Positions 7,304 through 11,313 of a stretch of DNA of 11,313 bases are shown here, one piece after another. Each line of letters starts with the position of its first letter. Position 1 is the stretch's first letter. Position numbers and translations under genes: made by a program. Location: contig JAAUQA010000058.1 in NCBI GenBank assembly GCA_012032855.1, positions 1 through 11,313 of the forward strand, in the 5' to 3' direction. This DNA comes from Candidatus Competibacteraceae bacterium. Its GTDB lineage: Bacteria; Pseudomonadota; Gammaproteobacteria; Competibacterales; Competibacteraceae. Below the pieces are notes generated by a model. That model was not told the DNA's origin. It saw only the letters and a program-made list of their open reading frames with translations, and did no database searches.

Positions 7304-7627
7304 TTACTTGGCGATGCCAAGAAATACAGCCAAGCAACGCTCAACCTCCATCATCGCATCGGCATCAATACATCCGAATGCTTGGCCCAGCTTGTCGCGT
7401 TTCACAGTCATGCTCTTATCAATCATGATTTGCGAGGGTCTTTGCAGGCCGTTTCCCGTATTGGGCTGCACAGTGATACGCAACAAAGGGGCATCTACCA
7501 ATGTACTGGAAACCAATAGTGCGGTCACGGTTGCATGGGCATCGAACTGATCAGCCTGAATCACCAAGGCAGGTCTCGGTCTAGCAAAATCGCCCTGCAT
7601 GTCAATAGTCACCAAGTCGCCCCGCAT
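7304..7627 (-). CDS. mazF: Type II toxin, MazF/PemK family endoribonuclease
   Basis: MazF/PemK toxins cut cellular mRNA at short specific sites and arrest growth unless bound by their antitoxin. The 107-residue product has the family N-terminal strand and loop RGDLVTIDMQGDFARPRPALVIQ (R16-P17-R18-P19). The central LLRITVQPN and the PSQIMIDKSMTVKRDKLGQAFGCID block are followed by a C-terminal helix, VERCLAVFLG. The ATG at 7627 shares one base with the antitoxin stop (TAATG), with GGGCGGA just upstream. This is the antitoxin-first order usual for the type. The target sequence cannot be predicted. Confidence 0.92.
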   Translation of the reverse strand: MRGDLVTIDMQGDFARPRPALVIQADQFDAHATVTALLVSSTLVDAPLLRITVQPNTGNGLQRPSQIMIDKSMTVKRDKLGQAFGCIDADAMMEVERCLAVFLGIAK

Positions 7628-7851
7628 TATTCCGCCCAGCTATCCACATCCGCCGAAACCGCATCGATGAAATGCAGCATGTCCACGTCAGTTCTATCTG
7701 CCTTTGCGACAAGTTGGGACTGGCGCAGACATTCCCGCGCAAAACCGGGGCGGCGCGTATCCGGCACCCAAATCTGAACGGGACGGAGCCCTGCCCTGCG
7801 TAGCGCGTCACGGTGCTTTCGAACGCGCTCGTTCACCAACGGGGTAGCCAT
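7627..7851 (-). CDS. Antitoxin MazE-like (DUF3018-type)
   Basis: A 74-residue protein with the pattern of DUF3018 antitoxins. It has a basic N-terminal region (RVRKHRDALRRAG), then the hallmark LRPVQIWVPDTRRPGFARECLRQ, then an acidic helix ending DADVDSW-like (FIDAVSADVDSWAE). The basic N terminus probably binds DNA and the acidic C terminus probably binds and neutralises the toxin; this is inferred from the general design of type II antitoxins. ATG at 7851 has AGAGGG 8 bases upstream. It is translationally coupled to the mazF-like gene by a one-base overlap. Confidence 0.88.
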   Translation of the reverse strand: MATPLVNERVRKHRDALRRAGLRPVQIWVPDTRRPGFARECLRQSQLVAKADRTDVDMLHFIDAVSADVDSWAE

Positions 7852-7874
7852 CGTCCAATCCCTCTAATAGACAC

Positions 7875-7892
7875 GTTACATGCAACAATATA
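7875..7892 (-). promoter_or_regulatory. Probable promoter and operator of the toxin-antitoxin operon
   Basis: The minus strand has a -10-like TATATT (7892-7887), followed directly by the imperfect palindrome GTTGCATGTAAC (7886-7875), 10 of 12 positions symmetric, where transcription should begin. No good -35 is seen. A palindrome at this place suits autorepression by the antitoxin, which is common in these operons, but binding is inferred. Confidence 0.5.
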
Positions 7893-8045
7893 ACACAACC
7901 GTTAATCGCGCTTGTCGCCAATGACCGAGCTTCGAACACCTTGGGTCAAATCCCACCTCGCCTCATGCTCATCGTCGCCGGCAGCAGTCAGGGTGGTCTC
8001 GTTATCCGGAGAGGCCAAACGGCGGTTTTTGAGTCAAAAAAATGA
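7893..8045. other. Non-coding stretch between the toxin-antitoxin promoter and the phaZ leader
   Basis: I see no gene here. A T-arm-like stem-loop (TTGGGTCAAATCCCA, near 7941-7955) is too isolated and has a short loop, so it is not called as a tRNA. The stretch separates the divergently oriented toxin-antitoxin and phaZ units. Confidence 0.5.
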
Positions 8046-8084
8046 TTGACGCAGTGCACTATCACTGCTTACACTGCAATGCAG
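8046..8084 (+). promoter_or_regulatory. Promoter with PhaR-like CTGC/GCAG operator upstream of phaZ
   Basis: TTGACG (8046-8051) and TACACT (8070-8075) are spaced by 18 bases and make a plausible plus-strand sigma-70 promoter. The same segment holds GCAGTG (8051-8056) and its reverse complement CACTGC (8063-8068), then CTGCAATGCAG (8074-8084). The last fits the CTGC-N3/4-GCAG consensus I recall for the PHA regulator PhaR of Paracoccus. Its location upstream of a PHA depolymerase supports PHA-responsive repression. Binding is inferred. Confidence 0.5.
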
Positions 8085-8224
8085 CATATTAGGTATATCC
8101 CTATTCGTAACCCTCGTTTTACGGTTACCTGTTTGGGTGTGGTTACCCCACTCTTTGTTGCCTAATTGACTTGGCTTTCAAGAGGAAAGAGCACTACAAA
8201 AATAATTTTCCGGAGGATTTCGGC

Positions 8225-8419
8225 ATGCTTGACGCACCGCACAATAAATTTTATACTGCACTGCGACATCGTACTGATGTCCTTCTCCACACCCTCCTTT
8301 GGTGGTTATTGGCCGGGGTTTCCAACCTCGGCTTTTTTTTGCCTCCGCGCCACCCCCGCTATCGGCGAGATAGGCAGAAGGACACAGAGCTTGGCTACCG
8401 TAAATTATTAAGTTACTAG
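8225..8419 (+). CDS. Small hypothetical ORF or leader peptide upstream of phaZ
   Basis: A 64-residue frame starting MLDAPHNKFYTALRHRTDVL has GGAGG exactly 8 bases before its ATG. It ends 12 bases before the phaZ ATG, with the phaZ Shine-Dalgarno in between. Residues about 18-39 (VLLHTLLWWLLAGVSNLGFF) are hydrophobic and could span a membrane, followed by a basic tail. No homologue is recognised. A strong intrinsic terminator lies within the frame (8312-8340), so part of the coding capacity may be accidental. It may be a true small membrane protein, a leader peptide whose translation affects termination, or chance. Confidence 0.35.
   Translation: MLDAPHNKFYTALRHRTDVLLHTLLWWLLAGVSNLGFFLPPRHPRYRRDRQKDTELGYRKLLSY
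8312..8340 (+). terminator. Strong Rho-independent terminator ahead of phaZ
   Basis: GCCGGGGTT pairs with AACCTCGGC as a 9-bp stem (one G-U pair) with a three-base loop, followed by eight T residues. It would end a transcript starting near 8083 after about 258 bases. It lies 91 bases before the phaZ start and inside the small frame at 8225-8419, so it may be an attenuator for phaZ or the 3' end of a small RNA. Confidence 0.8.
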
Positions 8420-8431
8420 CGGAGAACAACG

Positions 8432-9699
8432 ATGCTCTATCATGTTTACGAAATGCAACATGCCGCGCTGACACCTGTACGAGTCGCGGCCGATCACGCC
8501 CAAAACGCGTTACGCAACCCCTGGAATCCCTTGGCTTACATGCCAGGCGCGCAATTTGTCGCTGCAGCCTGTGATCAATTCGAACATCTGACCCGCCGTT
8601 ACGGCAAACCTAAATTCGGCTTGCACACCACCCTAATCGATGGCGAAGAAGTGCTTATAGACGAGGAAATCGTCGATCGCAAGACCTTTGGTCAGTTGAA
8701 ACACTTCCGCCGCCATATTGATCGGGCCGATGATCCCAAGGTGATGATTGTCGCCCCCATGTCCGGTCATTACGCTACCCTGTTACGGGGCACCGTAGAG
8801 GCGATGTTGCCAGATCACGAAGTGTATATCACCGACTGGCGCGATGCGCGCGATGTGCCGATGTTCGAAGGCTCCTTCGACTTCGACGACGCCATTGATT
8901 ACATCATCCGTTTTCTGGAAACTCTGGGTCCTAATACCCATGTGATGGCGGTCTGTCAGCCTTGTGTGCCGGTGTTGGCGGCGGTCGCGCTGATGGCGTC
9001 GAATCTGCACGACTGTACCCCGGCCAGCATGACCTTGATGGGTGGACCCGTTGATGTCCGTCATAATCCCACTCAAGTGAACGAATTGGCCGGCAGCCGT
9101 CCGTTGTCCTGGTTCGAGAAGAATGTCATCGTCACCGTGCCGCCACCGAACCGTGGTTTCATGCGTCGGGTCTATCCGGGATTTCTGCAGCTGGCCGGAT
9201 TTATGAGTATGAACCTCGACCGGCATTTCGATGCGCACCGCACCATCTTCCGGCACTTGGTAGTCGGCGATGGCGAAAGCGCGACCGCCAAACGAGAATT
9301 TTACGAGGAGTATCTGTCGGTCATGGACCTGACCGCCGAGTTTTATCTACAAACCATTCGAACCGTGTTTCAGGACTACGCCCTGCCAAGGGGGAAATGG
9401 TCTGGTGGGACGGCGAGAAGGTTATTCCCGGCGCCATCTCCCGCACCGCCTTGATGACGGTGGAAGGGGAAAAAGACGACATCTGCGGGTTGGGCCAAAC
9501 CCATGCGGCGCACGAACTGTGTGTCAATCTGCCCGATCATATGCGTAATCATTACGAGCAACCCGGTGTAGGCCATTATGGTATCTTCAATGGTCGCCGC
9601 TGGCGGGAAGAAATCGCGCCACGGGTTAAAACCTTTATCCGCGCTCATGATCAGGAAGGCAAGGGGCGACTCACCCAGCAACCTCTCGCTTTGGCCTAA
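8432..9699 (+). pseudogene. phaZ: Intracellular polyhydroxyalkanoate (PHB) depolymerase, split by a one-base frameshift
   Basis: PhaZ hydrolyses stored PHB inside the cell. The first frame (8432-9454) opens MLYHVYEMQHAALTPVRVAA, typical of this family. It carries the nucleophile region HVMAVCQPCVPVLAAVAL, with C175 the likely catalytic cysteine. After TIRTVFQDYALPRG the frame becomes non-homologous (KWSGGTARRLF). The second frame (from about 9391, stop at 9699) continues with EMVWWDGEKVIPGAISRTAL, then TVEGEKDDICGLGQTHAAHE and GVGHYGIFNGRRW, where the catalytic Asp and His are expected. Adding one G to the G5 run (9390-9394) rejoins the frames into about 422 residues, the normal length. The ATG has GGAG 7 bases upstream. 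A terminator follows the stop. The shift may be a sequencing error or a real loss of function. Confidence 0.9.
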
Positions 9700-9704
9700 G
9701 CAAG

Positions 9705-9737
9705 CGGAGGCGCTGATGGCAAGGGGCCTCCGTTTTT
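9705..9737 (+). terminator. Rho-independent terminator after phaZ
   Basis: CGGAGGC (9705-9711) and GCCTCCG (9726-9732) form a perfect 7-bp stem with a 14-base loop, followed by five T residues. It begins 6 bases after the phaZ stop. The T-run ends one base before the phosphatase start codon at 9739, which is unusual. Confidence 0.8.
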
Positions 9738-9738
9738 A

Positions 9739-10566
9739 ATGCATATTGTTACTGACTCCCATTTCGAAATCGGTAAAACCCATCTGGTTTGCGAGGATTA
9801 TGCCTGCCACGGCGAAGAGCCGGTACCATATGTGATTGTCGCCGATGGGTGTTCCTCTGCTTCGGATGCCGATGTGGGCGCTCGTTTATTAGCCCTGAAT
9901 GCCAGGAAACTCTTGCCTGCTTTTATCAGAAGCGATCCGAATATTCCAGCGGCAGTCCATCATCGGCAACTGGGCCATCGGGTGATGCAACCCGCGATAG
10001 AGCAAGCTGCTGATCTAGGACTCGACAGCAGCACACCCGATACTACCTTGATTGTGGCATTTGTGGCTGAAGAGCGTATCCGTGTTCATGTGTATGGTGA
10101 CGGCTGCTTGGTGGGAAAACGCCGGGACGGGACTTTGCGCATCGTCCACATCGAATTCGCGCAAAATGCGCCGTATTACCTGTCCTATGCCGAGGATTGG
10201 GAACGTCAGCAAGCGTATGGTGACATCATGTCTTATCAAGAGATACCGCAGCGGGTGAGCACCATCGACCGCGGGATGGTGAAGGCAGAAACCCGCAACT
10301 TCGACGAACCCGGCCTCTTTGAGTTTGATCTAAATGAGTTTCCATTAGTGGCGATAGCGACCGACGGGTTGGACTCGTTGACCAACGTAGTGAGCGGTGT
10401 ACAGCTGAAACTCGCGGAAGCCGCCAATCAGTTTATGACATTCGAAAACACCAACGGCGATTTTGTCAAACGCAGGCTACGGCGGATGTTAATCAACTAC
10501 GCCAAGGAGTCTATTTACAATTTAGATGATGTCGGTTGCGGGGTTTTTGCCTGTATCGACGACTAG
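9739..10566 (+). CDS. PP2C-like (PPM-family) protein phosphatase domain protein
   Basis: A 275-residue protein with the ordered signatures of a PP2C/PPM metal-dependent Ser/Thr phosphatase. These are HLVCEDYA (residues 15-22), VIVADGCSS (32-40), PDTTLIVAFV (100-109), VYGDGCLVG (118-126), VAIATDGLDSL (204-214) and LDDVGCGVFACI (262-273). The aspartates in ADG, ATDG and DDVG fit the two-metal centre of the family. No sensor domain or membrane segment is present, and the substrate is unknown. The start codon directly follows the phaZ terminator and has no proper Shine-Dalgarno. The gene therefore depends on readthrough, a promoter within phaZ, or leaderless-type initiation. It follows phaZ and converges on cysM, 17 bases apart. 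A link to PHA metabolism is only positional. Confidence 0.82.
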   Translation: MHIVTDSHFEIGKTHLVCEDYACHGEEPVPYVIVADGCSSASDADVGARLLALNARKLLPAFIRSDPNIPAAVHHRQLGHRVMQPAIEQAADLGLDSSTPDTTLIVAFVAEERIRVHVYGDGCLVGKRRDGTLRIVHIEFAQNAPYYLSYAEDWERQQAYGDIMSYQEIPQRVSTIDRGMVKAETRNFDEPGLFEFDLNEFPLVAIATDGLDSLTNVVSGVQLKLAEAANQFMTFENTNGDFVKRRLRRMLINYAKESIYNLDDVGCGVFACIDD

Positions 10567-10574
10567 CCGATCGG

Positions 10575-10591
10575 CGGATTAAATCAATCCG
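10575..10591. terminator. Short hairpin between convergent phosphatase and cysM genes
   Basis: CGGATT and AATCCG pair with a five-base loop, overlapping the cysM stop codon. There is no U-tract on either strand, so a bidirectional terminator function is weakly supported. Confidence 0.25.
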
Positions 10592-11313
10592 GAAACACAC
10601 CGGTAGATAAATAACGATCGCCGCGATCACAGACGATAGAGACAATCACCGCATTTTCCATTTCTTGCGACAATTGCAAGGCCGCGGTCATAGCACCACC
10701 CGAAGAAATACCGGCGAAAATGCCCTCTTCACTGGATAACCGACGGGTCATCTCTTCGGCGTCTTCCTGAGTGACATCCATGATCCGATCCACCCGTTTG
10801 GGATCGAAAATCTTGGGCAGATACTCCGGTGGCCAACGGCGGATACCGGGAATACTGGAATCTCCCGCCGGTTGCACACCGACGATTTGAATGGCCGGAT
10901 TGCGTTCTTTCAAATAGCGGGATGCACCCATGATGGTGCCGGTGGTGCCCATGGAGCTGATGAAATGGGTAACTCGACCGTGGGTATCGCGCCAGATTTC
11001 CGGGCCGGTGGTTTCATAATGCATCAGTGGATTGTCCGGATTGGCAAATTGATCCAAGACTCGGCCTTTGCCTTCCTGTTCCATTTGAGCGGCCATATCG
11101 CGGGCGCCTTCCATCCCTTCCTCTTTACTCACCAAAACGATGTCGGCACCGAATGCGCGCATCGCGGCGCGCCGTTCGACACTCATGTGAGCCGGCATGA
11201 TCAACACCATGTGATAGCCTTTAATCGCCGCTGCCATCGCCAGCGCGATGCCGGTATTACCGCTGGTCGCCTCAATTAGGGTATCGCCGGGTTTAATATC
11301 GCCACGGTCTTGG
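10584..11313 (-). CDS. cysM: Cysteine synthase B, C-terminal part (start beyond window)
   Basis: CysM is a PLP-dependent O-acetylserine sulfhydrylase that makes cysteine, and also S-sulfocysteine from thiosulfate. The visible part begins QDRGDIKPGDTLIEATSGNT, with the substrate-binding TSGNTG loop. It continues with HMSVERRAAMRAFGAD, the phosphate-binding SSMGTTGTIMG, GDSSIPGIRRWPPEYLPKIFD, GIFAGISSGGA and the C-terminal CDRGDRYLSTGVF. The GIRRWPPEYLP and CDRGDRYLSTGVF segments distinguish CysM from CysK. The N-terminal part with the PLP lysine lies past the right edge; about 50 residues are missing, judging by family length. Nothing in the visible portion is damaged. Confidence 0.95.
   Translation of the reverse strand, partial: QDRGDIKPGDTLIEATSGNTGIALAMAAAIKGYHMVLIMPAHMSVERRAAMRAFGADIVLVSKEEGMEGARDMAAQMEQEGKGRVLDQFANPDNPLMHYETTGPEIWRDTHGRVTHFISSMGTTGTIMGASRYLKERNPAIQIVGVQPAGDSSIPGIRRWPPEYLPKIFDPKRVDRIMDVTQEDAEEMTRRLSSEEGIFAGISSGGAMTAALQLSQEMENAVIVSIVCDRGDRYLSTGVFPD

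Noticed and set aside
7940..7956. tRNA T-arm-like sequence TTGGGTCAAATCCCA
   Set aside because: The loop is one base short, and no anticodon arm, D arm or acceptor stem could be placed around it. A tRNA remnant at an integration site is possible but unsupported.
8783..9256. 157-codon minus-strand frame opposite phaZ
   Set aside because: Antisense shadow of a clear PHA depolymerase frame, Arg/His-rich with no motif.

Overview
The window looks like chromosomal DNA of a gammaproteobacterium that stores polyhydroxyalkanoate (PHA). Evidence for this is the minus-strand rpmH-rnpA-yidD-yidC cluster, a gammaproteobacterial-style purE-purK pair, a class I [4Fe-4S] fumarase and an intracellular PHB depolymerase of the PhaZ type. 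The genus cannot be fixed from sequence alone; a PHA-rich lineage such as Chromatiales or Competibacter-like bacteria is only a guess. No phage, transposon, CRISPR, rRNA or tRNA gene is visible.

Layout, positions 1-7196, nearly all on the minus strand. Reading with transcription: ilvE (branched-chain aminotransferase), a small NDUFS6-type zinc-finger protein, a secreted hypothetical protein, purE and purK form one closely spaced run. A separate unit follows from an extended -10 promoter: class I fumarase, with a crotonase of the dienoyl-CoA isomerase subtype starting just after its stop codon. Then a consensus-like promoter drives rpmH (ribosomal protein L34), rnpA (RNase P protein), yidD and yidC (membrane insertase, running off the left edge). 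The dnaA gene that usually lies upstream of rpmH is absent.

Positions 7304-7851 (minus) hold a MazEF-type toxin-antitoxin pair with an imperfect palindrome at its putative promoter. Positions 7852-8431 are mostly non-coding and are the most interesting regulatory stretch. They hold a promoter-like element overlain by CTGC/GCAG half-sites resembling the operator described for the PHA regulator PhaR, then alternative GTAACC/GGTTAC stems. After these come a small ORF with a perfect Shine-Dalgarno and a strong intrinsic terminator lying inside that ORF, just ahead of phaZ.

Positions 8432-10566 (plus) hold phaZ, broken by a one-base shift in a G5 run, then a terminator, then a PP2C-like phosphatase whose start codon directly abuts the terminator. 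The right edge (minus) is the C-terminal three quarters or so of cysM (cysteine synthase B), convergent with the phosphatase.

Two genes, yidC and phaZ, each carry an apparent one-base indel in a homopolymer. Because yidC is normally essential, sequencing or assembly error is the leading explanation there and should be considered for phaZ too.
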